A stretch of 64,000 bases of DNA from Nonomuraea polychroma (GTDB taxonomy: Bacteria; Actinomycetota; Actinomycetes; Streptosporangiales; Streptosporangiaceae), in the NCBI RefSeq assembly GCF_004011505.1, contig NZ_SAUN01000001.1, positions 10,505,501-10,569,500 on the forward strand, given 5' to 3'. Both the position numbers and the translations under genes were made by a program. Under the pieces are notes generated by a model, which saw only the letters and a list, made by a program, of their open reading frames with translations, was not told the origin of the DNA and ran no database searches. This document shows, piece after piece, positions 33,453-41,287 of the stretch; within the stretch, counting starts at the first letter, position 1, and the number at the start of each line of letters is the position of its first letter.

Positions 33453-34592
33453 ATGTACTCCTCGATGGCCACACCTGCGCAGGCGCGGGTGGACCTGACG
33501 GCGATCAGGCACAACGTGGCCCTGCTCAAGGACCAGGCGGGCGGCGCCGAGCTGATGGGCGCCGTCAAGGCCGACGCCTACGGGCACGGCCTCGTGCCGT
33601 GTGCCGCGACGGTGCTGGAGGCAGGCGTGAGCCGGCTCGGCACCGCGTTCGTCAGGGAGGCGCTCGAGCTGCGCGCGGGCGGTGTGACAGCGCCGATCCT
33701 GGCCTGGCTCATCACGCCGGACGAGCCGCTCGACGAGGCGCTGGCGCAGGACATCGAATTGTCGGCCGCCGACGAGCGGCTGCTCGACGAGATCGCCGCC
33801 GCCGTGCGGCGTACGGGACGCACCGCCAAGATGCACCTGGAGGCCGACACCGGCATGAGCCGAGGCGGCTCCCCGCTCGCCGCCTGGCCAGGGGTGCTGG
33901 CCAAGGCCATGGAGCTGCGGGCCGAGGGCGTCATCGAGATCGTCGGACTCTGGTCGCACTTCGCCTGCGCCGACATTCCCGGCCATCCGTCGATCGAGCA
34001 GCAGTTGGAGGCGTTCAAGTCCGCGCTCAAGCTCGCGGAGCAGGCAGGGGCGAGCGGCTCGCACGTGATCAGGCACATCTCCAACTCGGCCGCCACCATG
34101 ACGCTCCCGGACGCCCGCTACGACCTGGTCAGGCCCGGCATCGCGATGTACGGCCTGAGCCCGATCCCCGAGCTGGGCGACTTCGGCCTCCGGCCGGCCA
34201 TGACGCTCACCGCCCAGGTCGGACTGGTCAAGCGTGTCCCCGAGGGCTCTGGGGTGTCGTACGCCCACCTCTACACCACCGATCGCGAGACCACGCTGGG
34301 GCTCGTCCCGCTCGGCTACGCCGACGGCATACTCAGGCACGCAACGGGCAGGGCCGAGGTCCTGGCGGGCGGCCGCCGCAGGCAGATCGCCGGCCGGGTC
34401 TGCATGGACCAGTTCATGATCGACATGGGTGATGATCCGCTGGCGGCGGGTGACGAGGTCGTGCTGTTCGGCCCTGGTGACGGGGGCGAGCCCACTGCTC
34501 AGGAGTGGGCGGATACGCTCGGCACGATCACGCATGAAATCGTGACCAGGATCGGCTCGCGAGTGCCGCGGGTTTACGAGGGTCGGGCATAG
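33453..34592 (+). CDS. alr: Alanine racemase
   Basis: Alanine racemase, 379 residues, a PLP enzyme that makes D-alanine for peptidoglycan. The PLP lysine is Lys39 in GAVKADAYGHG. The tyrosine base lies in GSGVSYAHLYTTDRET, and GRVCMDQFMIDMGDD is the C-terminal domain signature. The ATG at 33453 is preceded at once by AGAAGG, and CACACT lies six bases before the start; a second ATG at 33465 is possible. It is followed 13 bases on by the hydrolase gene, the usual actinobacterial order leading to tsaE. Confidence 0.96.
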   Translation: MYSSMATPAQARVDLTAIRHNVALLKDQAGGAELMGAVKADAYGHGLVPCAATVLEAGVSRLGTAFVREALELRAGGVTAPILAWLITPDEPLDEALAQDIELSAADERLLDEIAAAVRRTGRTAKMHLEADTGMSRGGSPLAAWPGVLAKAMELRAEGVIEIVGLWSHFACADIPGHPSIEQQLEAFKSALKLAEQAGASGSHVIRHISNSAATMTLPDARYDLVRPGIAMYGLSPIPELGDFGLRPAMTLTAQVGLVKRVPEGSGVSYAHLYTTDRETTLGLVPLGYADGILRHATGRAEVLAGGRRRQIAGRVCMDQFMIDMGDDPLAAGDEVVLFGPGDGGEPTAQEWADTLGTITHEIVTRIGSRVPRVYEGRA

Positions 34593-34605
34593 AAGGATCG
34601 GGGAG

Positions 34606-35658
34606 ATGACGACGACAACACGGCGCAAGGTAGGAATCGCCGGCGCGCTCGTCGGCGCGGCGTCCGCCGGTGTCGCGGCGGCGGCGCTGGCCAAGCGCTA
34701 CGCGGTCGGCCGGATCAGGCTGCGCCCCGATACCGAGGCGAATGAGCCGTTCGGTGAGCTGCGGGGCAGGGAGCGCACGCTCATCACCTCTGATGGGGTG
34801 GCGCTGCACGTCGAGATCGACGGCCCCGAGGACGCGCCGCTGACCATCGTCTTCTGCCACGGCTACTGCCTCAACCTGGAGTCCTGGCACTACCAGCGCA
34901 AGGACCTTCGCGAGAACTACCGCATCGTCCTGTGGGACCAGCGCTCGCACGGCCGCTCCCAGCGCGCCGACGCCGACGACAGCATGATCGACCGGCTGGG
35001 CGCGGACCTGGCTGAGGTGATCGAGGAGTTCGTGCCGGGGCCGTGCGTGCTGGTCGGCCACTCGATGGGCGGCATGACGATCATGGCGCTCGCCGACCAC
35101 CACCCGGAGCTGTTCGGCGACAAGATCCGCGCCGTGTCGCTCATCGCCACCTCGGCGGGCAAGTTGGCCGAGCTGACGCTGGGCCTGCCGGCGATGTTCT
35201 CCAAGGTCGTGCACAAGGTCGCGCCCTCCACCGTGTCGATGCTGGGCAAGCGGGGCTCGCTGGTCGACAGGACCCGCAGCGTGGGCAGCGACATCGCCTT
35301 CCTGATCACCCGCTACATGGGCTTCGGGGACTCCAGGAACATCAGCCCCACGGTCGTCGACTTCGCCGAGTCGATGATCAGGGCGACGCCGACCGAGGTG
35401 TTCGCCGACTTCTACCCGGCGCTGATGAACCACGACAAGCTGTCCGCGCTGCACGTGCTCGACCCGGTCCCGACCGCGATCATGGTCGGCGATCGGGACT
35501 GGCTGACCCCGCCCGACCACAGCAAGGCCATCGCCGCCGCGCTGCCCAAGGCTCAGCTGACGGAGGTGCCCGACACCTCCCATCTGATCCAGCTCGAACG
35601 TCCCGGCGTCGTCAACGACGCGCTGCGCGACCTGGTCAAGAGAGTGGAGGGCGAGTGA
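34606..35658 (+). CDS. Alpha/beta hydrolase, membrane-anchored
   Basis: A 350-residue alpha/beta hydrolase. An N-terminal hydrophobic stretch (VGIAGALVGAASAGVAAAALA, about 9-29) looks like a membrane anchor. The nucleophile is Ser153 in GHSMGG, the acid likely Asp296 or Asp298 in VGDRDWLTPP, the base His326 in DTSHLIQ. The oxyanion motif is FCHGYC. A hydrolase of this kind sits between alr and tsaE in many actinobacteria, but its substrate is unknown. Its TGA overlaps the GTG start of tsaE by four bases, linking it to that gene. Confidence 0.92.
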   Translation: MTTTTRRKVGIAGALVGAASAGVAAAALAKRYAVGRIRLRPDTEANEPFGELRGRERTLITSDGVALHVEIDGPEDAPLTIVFCHGYCLNLESWHYQRKDLRENYRIVLWDQRSHGRSQRADADDSMIDRLGADLAEVIEEFVPGPCVLVGHSMGGMTIMALADHHPELFGDKIRAVSLIATSAGKLAELTLGLPAMFSKVVHKVAPSTVSMLGKRGSLVDRTRSVGSDIAFLITRYMGFGDSRNISPTVVDFAESMIRATPTEVFADFYPALMNHDKLSALHVLDPVPTAIMVGDRDWLTPPDHSKAIAAALPKAQLTEVPDTSHLIQLERPGVVNDALRDLVKRVEGE

Positions 35659-36113
35659 GGGCCGCGACCGCCGAGGACATGCGCGCGTACGGCGCCCGCC
35701 TGGCCGCGTTCCTGCGCGCCGGCGACCTGGTCGTGTTGTCCGGGCCGCTCGGTGCCGGCAAGACCACGCTCGTGCAGGGCCTCGCCGAAGGACTCAAGGT
35801 ACGCGGCCCCATCACCTCGCCCACATTCGTGATCGCCAGGGTGCACCCGTCCCTGCGCCAGGGCCCGCCGCTGGTCCACGCCGACGCCTACCGGCTGGGC
35901 GGCGACCTGGAGGTGGACGACCTGGACCTGGACGCCTCGCTGGAGGACTCCGTCACGGTCGTCGAGTGGGGCGAAGGCCTGGTCGAGGGCCTGTCCGAGG
36001 ACCGGCTGGAGGTCCACATCGATCGCGAGGCCGGCGACGAGGCCAGGATCGTGACGTTGCGCGCCGTGGGCGCGCGGTGGGCCGACACGCCGTTTGATCG
36101 GCTGGAAGATTAA
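35655..36113 (+). CDS. tsaE: tRNA t6A synthesis ATPase TsaE
   Basis: TsaE, 152 residues, the P-loop ATPase that cycles the TsaB-TsaD complex making N6-threonylcarbamoyl-adenosine at position 37 of ANN-decoding tRNAs. I start it at the GTG at 35655 (GTGA overlap with the hydrolase stop). Walker A is GPLGAGKTT; ITSPTFVIARV, HADAYRL and VVEWGE are family signatures. Its partners tsaB, rimI and tsaD lie 2.4 kb downstream, separated by the inserted lipoprotein-sortase-kinase set. Confidence 0.95.
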   Translation: MRAATAEDMRAYGARLAAFLRAGDLVVLSGPLGAGKTTLVQGLAEGLKVRGPITSPTFVIARVHPSLRQGPPLVHADAYRLGGDLEVDDLDLDASLEDSVTVVEWGEGLVEGLSEDRLEVHIDREAGDEARIVTLRAVGARWADTPFDRLED

Positions 36114-36146
36114 AATCGCGATCAATCCCCGGCAAAGCTGGCACCC

Positions 36147-36210
36147 TTGACGTACCGGGCCAATGATGTAAATCATGATCATTGGCTAGGGATTCCCCAG
36201 ATTTTCTGGG
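36147..36210 (+). promoter_or_regulatory. Promoter candidate with overlapping palindromes before the lipoprotein gene
   Basis: TTGACG at 36147-36152 could pair with TAAATC at 36169-36174. An inverted repeat CCAATGAT...ATCATTGG (36160-36167 and 36178-36185) spans that -10 region, as expected of a repressor operator. A second small dyad, CCCAGA-TTT-TCTGGG, is at 36196-36210, followed by AGGAGGGG. The layout is suggestive, not proven. Confidence 0.45.
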
Positions 36211-36243
36211 TATCAGGAGGGGCGACATCCACGATTCGGGTGG

Positions 36244-36972
36244 ATGCTGGTGGCAAGACGGCAAAGTGGGGTGCGGCCGGTGCTCAGGGTCAGGCGAGTC
36301 GCGTACGCGGGAGCCATCGTCATGGTCGGTCTGACCGGCTGCACGGCTTCGGCAGAAACCACACCATCAGGCACACCGACCCCAACAGCCACCGGCACCG
36401 CCACCACCAGTCCAAGCGGCACCCCGACCGCCACCCCCACGACGGCCGGCCCACGGCCGACCATCACACGACCCACCATCCAGGTCCAGCTCAACCCCGA
36501 CCGGGTCACGGCCGGCCAGACCTCCACGGTGTGGATCCTGGCCAACTGCCCTCTCCCGAGCGGCGGCCCCGCGCACACCGGCACCGCCACCTCGCGGGCG
36601 TTCGTCAGCGGCGCCACGCTCAACCCGGTTCCTGCGGGCTCGAGCTCCCCCGCGCCGACCGGCGCCGCCAACGGCTCGCCCTGGGTACGCGGCTCGGCGG
36701 AGGTCGGGGGGACGGTCAGGCGCGGCTCGTACACCGTCAACGTCAAGTGCGACGGCACCAACGACATGGGCACGGCCACGCTCCGGGTCGTCGCGGGCGA
36801 GGCGTTGCCGACCAACGTGCCGACCAAGGCGCCCAGGGCCGGCGGCGGCGGCACGTACGCCCAGGACGTCAGCGACGAGTCCTCGATCCCGCTCGGCCCC
36901 GCGGGCGTGCTGATCGCCCTGGCGCTGGCCGGTGGCATCGCCTTCGCGGTCAAGCGGCGTAACCGGGCGTAA
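36244..36972 (+). CDS. Lipoprotein with C-terminal membrane anchor
   Basis: A 242-residue protein of unknown function. The N-terminal signal ends in a lipobox, GLTGC with Cys33, so lipidation is likely. Residues 34-75 are Thr/Pro-rich (a wall-spanning linker), then an Ig-like or beta domain with two cysteines (LANCPLPSG, NVKCDGT). The C-terminus has a hydrophobic segment (about 219-236) and the tail KRRNRA, which is the layout of a sortase sorting signal, though no LPXTG motif is seen; ALPTNV and SIPLGP are the nearest. The sortase gene starts four bases after its stop. Start choice is uncertain. Confidence 0.78.
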   Translation: MLVARRQSGVRPVLRVRRVAYAGAIVMVGLTGCTASAETTPSGTPTPTATGTATTSPSGTPTATPTTAGPRPTITRPTIQVQLNPDRVTAGQTSTVWILANCPLPSGGPAHTGTATSRAFVSGATLNPVPAGSSSPAPTGAANGSPWVRGSAEVGGTVRRGSYTVNVKCDGTNDMGTATLRVVAGEALPTNVPTKAPRAGGGGTYAQDVSDESSIPLGPAGVLIALALAGGIAFAVKRRNRA

Positions 36973-36976
36973 CACG

Positions 36977-37516
36977 ATGGCCCGCCCAGGACGGGTGGTG
37001 CTCGCGGGGGCCGTGACGGGACTGCTGCTGTTCGCGTTCGGCAGGGGCATGCAGCAGACCGACTCCACGTCTGTCGCGAACGTCGTACCCGAGAGCATCG
37101 ACATCCCCTCCATCGACGTCGAAGCCCCGCTGATGAAGCTCGGCCTGGAGAAGAACGGCGACGTCGAGCTGCCGCCGTACGAGAAGCCCAAGGTGGCCGG
37201 GTGGTACTCCGGCAGTGCGGTGCCCGGCGAGAAGGGCGCCTCAGTGATCATCGGCCACGTGGACACCAAGACGGCGCCGGCCGTGTTCTACAAGCTCGGG
37301 CGGCTACGCAAGGGCGAGACCGTGAAGGTCGAGCGCAGCGACGGCAAGACCGTGACGTACAAGGTGGACTCGATCGAGCAGGTGCACAAGGACAGGTTCC
37401 CGACCAGGCGCGTGTACGTCGAGGAGGGGCTCAGGCTGGTGACCTGTGGCGGCAAGTTCGACTATGCCAAGGGCGAATACCTGGACAACATCATCGTCTA
37501 CGCTTCGCAGGTGTGA
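36977..37516 (+). CDS. Class F sortase
   Basis: A 179-residue membrane-anchored sortase of the actinobacterial class F type. I start it at the ATG at 36977, four bases after the lipoprotein stop. A signal anchor (VVLAGAVTGLLLFAFG, about 7-22) precedes the catalytic domain with ESIDIPSIDVEAPLM, VIIGHVDTK (His94) and LRLVTCGG (Cys157). The catalytic arginine cannot be placed with confidence. Class F enzymes are little studied and their substrates are mostly unknown; the neighbouring lipoprotein is the obvious candidate. Its TGA overlaps the next GTG by four bases. Confidence 0.9.
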   Translation: MARPGRVVLAGAVTGLLLFAFGRGMQQTDSTSVANVVPESIDIPSIDVEAPLMKLGLEKNGDVELPPYEKPKVAGWYSGSAVPGEKGASVIIGHVDTKTAPAVFYKLGRLRKGETVKVERSDGKTVTYKVDSIEQVHKDRFPTRRVYVEEGLRLVTCGGKFDYAKGEYLDNIIVYASQV

Positions 37517-38436
37517 GCCATCCTCCTGCGGCCGGTACGCGGGTGCCCTGGCATGAGGTGCACCCGGAGGTGCGCGCGGCCGTCGAAGAGTTCCTGGGCG
37601 GGCGTGTGGTCGAGGCGAGCACGCAGCCAGGCGGGTTCTCGCCGGCCGCCGCGGTGCGGCTGCGTACCGAAGGGGGCAGGCGTGCCTTCGTCAAGGCCGT
37701 CGGTCCTGAGCCCAATCCCGACACACCGGGGATCTACCGGTCTGAGCTCAAGATCGCCGCTGCTCTGCCCGCGTCCGTGCCCGCACCCCGGCTGCTGACC
37801 GGGTTCGAGCTGGCGGGGTGGGTGGTGCTGGTCTTCGAGGACATCGAGGGCGGCCGTCATCCGGAGCTGCCGTGGCGGCGCGATGAGCTCGATCGGGTGC
37901 TGGAGGCGGTCGAGAGCATGTCGGCGGCGCTCACGCCCTCGCCGATCGACGCGCCGCGGATCGAGGAGGTCTTCGGGCCGAAGTTCGACGGCTGGCGCAA
38001 GCTGACGAAAGAGGACCCCGACGGGCTCGACCCGTGGGCCCTGCGCCACCTAGCCGAGCTGGCCGAGCTGGAGTCCGGGTGGGTCGCGGCCGCGGCGGGC
38101 GACAGCCTGGTCCACGCCGACCTGCGGGCGGACAACATCCTGCTCACTGACGACCGGGTCTACATCGTGGACTGGCCATGGGCCTGCTTGGGGCCACCCT
38201 GGTTCGATCGGATGGGCATGCTGATCTCGGTGGGCATGCAGGGCGGGCCGCCGCCGCATGAGCTGTTCACCGACCCGGATCAGGCGGTGACGGCGGTCCT
38301 CGCCGCACTCACCGGCTTTTTCGTGCGGCAGTCCCGGCAGCCGGACCCACCGGGGATCCCCACGGTCAGAGAGTTCCAGCGAGCCCACGGCGTGATTGCG
38401 CTTGATTGGCTGCGGCGACGTACCGGCTGGTCCTGA
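37513..38436 (+). CDS. Aminoglycoside phosphotransferase-like kinase
   Basis: A 307-residue protein of the APH/choline-kinase fold. The N-lobe is about residues 10-110 (EEFLGGRVVEASTQPGG, VLVFEDIEG hinge), the catalytic loop is LVHADLRADNILL and the metal loop VYIVDWPWA, so the core residues are present. Family members phosphorylate many small molecules and sugars; drug resistance should not be assumed. I start it at the GTG at 37513, giving a GTGA overlap with the sortase stop. The coupling with a sortase is unexpected and may be accidental. Confidence 0.85.
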   Translation: MSHPPAAGTRVPWHEVHPEVRAAVEEFLGGRVVEASTQPGGFSPAAAVRLRTEGGRRAFVKAVGPEPNPDTPGIYRSELKIAAALPASVPAPRLLTGFELAGWVVLVFEDIEGGRHPELPWRRDELDRVLEAVESMSAALTPSPIDAPRIEEVFGPKFDGWRKLTKEDPDGLDPWALRHLAELAELESGWVAAAAGDSLVHADLRADNILLTDDRVYIVDWPWACLGPPWFDRMGMLISVGMQGGPPPHELFTDPDQAVTAVLAALTGFFVRQSRQPDPPGIPTVREFQRAHGVIALDWLRRRTGWS

Positions 38437-38480
38437 GATACGGCCGGGTGAGAGCCGACCTGCGGGTAGGCTAAACAGTC

Positions 38481-39125
38481 GTGCTGGTCCTGGCCTTTGA
38501 TACCGCGACGCCTGCCGTCACCGCCGCGCTCCACAACGGTGAGCGGGTGCTTGCCGAGTCCACGACGATCGACGCGCGGCGCCACGGCGAGCTGCTCGTG
38601 CCCACCATCGAGCGGGTGCTGAGCGAGGCGCGCGCCACGCTGCGCGACGTGACGGCCATCGTGGCGGGCAGCGGCCCCGGCCCCTACACCGGGCTGCGCG
38701 TCGGCCTGATGACCGCGCAGGGTCTCGCGACCACGCTGGGCGTGCCCGCGTACGGCATCTGCACGCTCGACGCGGTCGCCTACGGCAGCGGGCTCGAGGA
38801 GCCGTTCCTGGTGGCCACCGATGCGCGGCGTAAAGAGGTGTTCTGGGCGCGTTATGCGGACATGCGCACCAGACTCGACGGGCCCTTCGTGGACCGGCCC
38901 GCACAGGTGCCGGTGGAGGGATTGCCGGTGGTGGGAGCGGGCGCGGACCTTTATCGCGATGTTCTCGGACAGAGCGACGCGCCCCTCTACCCCTTCGCCG
39001 GGGCCCTGGCCGCACTCGCGGCCGAGCGGCTCGCGGACGGCACCCCGCTCGGCCCGCCCCGCCCGATCTACCTGCGCCGGCCCGACGCCGTGGTGCCCGG
39101 GGCGCCCAAGAGGGTGACGGCATGA
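38481..39125 (+). CDS. tsaB: tRNA t6A synthesis protein TsaB
   Basis: TsaB, 214 residues, the inactive ASKHA-fold partner that stabilises TsaD. The N-terminus LVLAFDTATPAVTAALH and VAGSGPGPYTGLRVGLMTAQG are typical. It begins at a GTG with TAGGCT eight bases upstream. Its last four bases overlap rimI (ATGA), and rimI overlaps tsaD by eight bases, so the three form one tight unit. Length is normal for the family. Confidence 0.95.
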   Translation: MLVLAFDTATPAVTAALHNGERVLAESTTIDARRHGELLVPTIERVLSEARATLRDVTAIVAGSGPGPYTGLRVGLMTAQGLATTLGVPAYGICTLDAVAYGSGLEEPFLVATDARRKEVFWARYADMRTRLDGPFVDRPAQVPVEGLPVVGAGADLYRDVLGQSDAPLYPFAGALAALAAERLADGTPLGPPRPIYLRRPDAVVPGAPKRVTA

Positions 39126-39568
39126 AGCTCAGGCCGATGACCGCGGCCGACCTGCCGGCGGTCATGGCGATCGAGCGGGCCACGTTCCCGCTCGACGCGT
39201 GGAGCGAAGGCATGATGCGCGGTGAGCTGGACGACATGCCGCGTTCGCGCCACTATGTGGTGGCGCTGGTCGACGAGGAGATCGTGGGCTACGCCGGGCT
39301 CGCCGCCGCGGCCGACCAGGCCGACGTTCAGACGATCGCGGTGCTGGAGAAGCATCAGGGCACCGGCATCGGCAGCGCGATGCTGACCGAGCTGCTGGCC
39401 GAGGCGCACCGCAGGGGTGCGCGGGAGGTGTTCCTCGAAGTACGCGCCGACAACCCGCGCGCACAGACCGTTTACCGGCATTTCGGGTTCGAGGAGATCG
39501 GCACCCGCCGCCGCTACTACGACGACGGCACCGACGCGATCATGATGAGAAGGAAGCTGGATGGCTGA
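39122..39568 (+). CDS. rimI: Ribosomal-protein-alanine N-acetyltransferase RimI
   Basis: RimI-type GNAT, 148 residues, expected to acetylate the N-terminal alanine of ribosomal protein S18 and perhaps others. The N-terminus MKLRPMTAADLPAVMAIER and FPLDAWSEGMMRGEL are typical, the acetyl-CoA loop is KHQGTGIGSAML, and EVRADNPRAQTVYRHFGFEEIG is the RimI C-terminal signature. It is embedded between tsaB and tsaD with overlapping ends, the conserved actinobacterial arrangement. Confidence 0.94.
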   Translation: MKLRPMTAADLPAVMAIERATFPLDAWSEGMMRGELDDMPRSRHYVVALVDEEIVGYAGLAAAADQADVQTIAVLEKHQGTGIGSAMLTELLAEAHRRGAREVFLEVRADNPRAQTVYRHFGFEEIGTRRRYYDDGTDAIMMRRKLDG

Positions 39569-40592
39569 CGAACCACTGGTCCTGGGCATCGAGACGTCCT
39601 GCGACGAGACCGGCATCGGCATCGTCAGGGGTCACACGCTGCTGGCCAACACCATCGCCTCCAGCATGGACGAGCACGCCAGGTTCGGCGGCGTGGTGCC
39701 CGAGGTCGCCTCCCGCGCCCACCTGGAGGCGATGACGCCGACCGTGGAGGCCGCGCTGGCCGCGGGCGGGCTGAAGTTCTCCGACATCGACGCCATCGCC
39801 GTCACCGCAGGGCCTGGGCTCGCCGGCGCGCTGCTGGTCGGGGTCGCGGCGGCCAAGTCCTACGCGCTCGGCCTCGGCGTGCCGCTCTACGGCGTCAACC
39901 ATTTGGCCGCGCACGTCGCCGTCGATCAGCTGGAGCACGGGCCGCTGCCCAAGCCGTGCGTCGCCCTGCTGGTCTCCGGCGGTCACTCGTCGTTGTTGCT
40001 CGTGCCCGACGTGGCCCAGGACGTGATCTCGCTCGGTTCGACGGTGGACGATGCGGCGGGGGAGGCGTTCGACAAGGTAGCGCGGGTGCTCGGGCTGCCG
40101 TTCCCCGGCGGTCCGCACATCGACCGGGCCGCCCGAGAGGGCTCCGGCACGGCGATCGCCTTCCCGCGCGGGAAGATCGACGACGGCACGCTCGACTTCT
40201 CCTTCTCCGGGCTCAAGACGGCTGTCGCACGCTGGATCGAGGCGCGGGAGAGGGCGGGCGAGTCCATCCACGTGGCCGACGTGGCCGCGTCCTTCCAGGA
40301 GGCCGTGGTGGACGTGCTGACCCGCAAGGCGCTGCAGGCCTGCCGGAAGTACGACGTGGCGGACCTGCTGATCGGCGGCGGCGTGGCGGCCAACTCCCGG
40401 CTCCGGGCGCTGGCCCAGGAGCGGTGCGACGCGGCCGGGGTGCGGCTGCGGGTGCCCCGTCCGGGCCTGTGCACCGACAACGGGGCCATGGTCGCCGCCC
40501 TGGGCTCGAACCTGGTCACAGCCGGTGTCACACCCTCGAGCCTGGAGATCCCCGCCGACTCCTCCCTGCCGATCACCACGGTCCACGTCTGA
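39561..40592 (+). CDS. tsaD: tRNA N6-adenosine threonylcarbamoyltransferase TsaD
   Basis: TsaD (formerly Gcp), 343 residues, the ASKHA enzyme that transfers the threonylcarbamoyl group to A37 of tRNA. The N-terminus LGIETSCDETGIGIV, metal ligands His114 and His118 in VNHLAAH, and the closing motif PGLCTDNGAMVAALG are all intact. AGGAAG precedes the ATG, which lies inside the end of rimI. It ends the unit; a 243-base gap with a 30-base duplication follows. Confidence 0.97.
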   Translation: MADEPLVLGIETSCDETGIGIVRGHTLLANTIASSMDEHARFGGVVPEVASRAHLEAMTPTVEAALAAGGLKFSDIDAIAVTAGPGLAGALLVGVAAAKSYALGLGVPLYGVNHLAAHVAVDQLEHGPLPKPCVALLVSGGHSSLLLVPDVAQDVISLGSTVDDAAGEAFDKVARVLGLPFPGGPHIDRAAREGSGTAIAFPRGKIDDGTLDFSFSGLKTAVARWIEARERAGESIHVADVAASFQEAVVDVLTRKALQACRKYDVADLLIGGGVAANSRLRALAQERCDAAGVRLRVPRPGLCTDNGAMVAALGSNLVTAGVTPSSLEIPADSSLPITTVHV

Positions 40593-40647
40593 CGCCTGCA
40601 CCCCCTCACGGGCCGCCACATCGGACGTGTGTCTCCTCACGCCCTCA

Positions 40648-40705
40648 CGCGGTCCCCCTCACCCGCCACGCCCTCACCGCGGTCCCCCTCACCCGCTACG
40701 TCCTC
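40648..40705 (+). repeat. 30-bp direct duplication after tsaD
   Basis: Two copies offset by 30 bases (40648-40675 and 40678-40705) match at 26 of 28 positions, beginning CGCGGTCCCCCTCACCCGC. More CCCTCAC words surround them. It lies in a non-coding C-rich gap and has no visible gene. Confidence 0.8.
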
Positions 40706-40835
40706 GCACGGGCGGGCCTTCACACGGTGGCCCTCACCGTGGCACACCCTTGCCTGGCGCGCTGGGTGCGGACGTGATGGGCGCGGGTGTGTCGGGCGGG
40801 CGCGGTGTGCTGGGCTCGGGCGGGGTGATGGCGCC

Positions 40836-41204
40836 TCAGGCCGGCCTGCCCCGCACCGCGCGCAGGCGCAAGACCAGCGCCACGCCTGCGAGCAGCGAGA
40901 ACAGGCCCAGAATCCACCAGTCGGACGCCCGCCCGCCCATGGACTGGTCCTGGAGGTGGTTGATCGCGTGGAACGTGTTGGTGAACAGGAAGCCCGCCAG
41001 CACGACCGCGATCACGTCACGCCACCACAACGCGGCGAGCATCATCAGCCCGATGCCGATCTGGAACACGCCCGCGTCGTGCAGGAAATGGACGTGATTG
41101 GGCCAGCCGGCCCATTCCGCGAAGCTCGCCGGGTCGATCCGCATCCACACACCGGCGGCCAGCATCATGGCCGCTCCCACCACCACCGCAATCGTGACGA
41201 TCAT
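40836..41204 (-). CDS. Small four-helix membrane protein
   Basis: A 122-residue protein with four predicted membrane helices (for example IVTIAVVVGAAMMLAAGV, FQIGIGLMMLAALWW, VIAVVLAGFLFTNTF, WWILGLFSLLAGVALVL). A His-rich segment between helices 2 and 4 (HDAGVF; NTFHAINHLQ) recalls small DoxX- or DUF4345-like proteins, but I cannot name the family. AAAGGAG lies eight bases before the ATG, so the start is good. It is 84 bases from the coiled-coil gene on the same strand. Confidence 0.75.
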   Translation of the reverse strand: MIVTIAVVVGAAMMLAAGVWMRIDPASFAEWAGWPNHVHFLHDAGVFQIGIGLMMLAALWWRDVIAVVLAGFLFTNTFHAINHLQDQSMGGRASDWWILGLFSLLAGVALVLRLRAVRGRPA

Positions 41205-41287
41205 GCGTCCGTTCTCCTTTCGCCTCCGAGCAACGGACGCTTTCGATCAGGCGGACGTGACAGCTCCGGCTGTGACCTCCCCCACAC

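Noticed and set aside
37513..38436. Antibiotic resistance phosphotransferase
   Set aside because: The fold is shared by many non-resistance kinases; nothing in sequence or neighbours points to an aminoglycoside.
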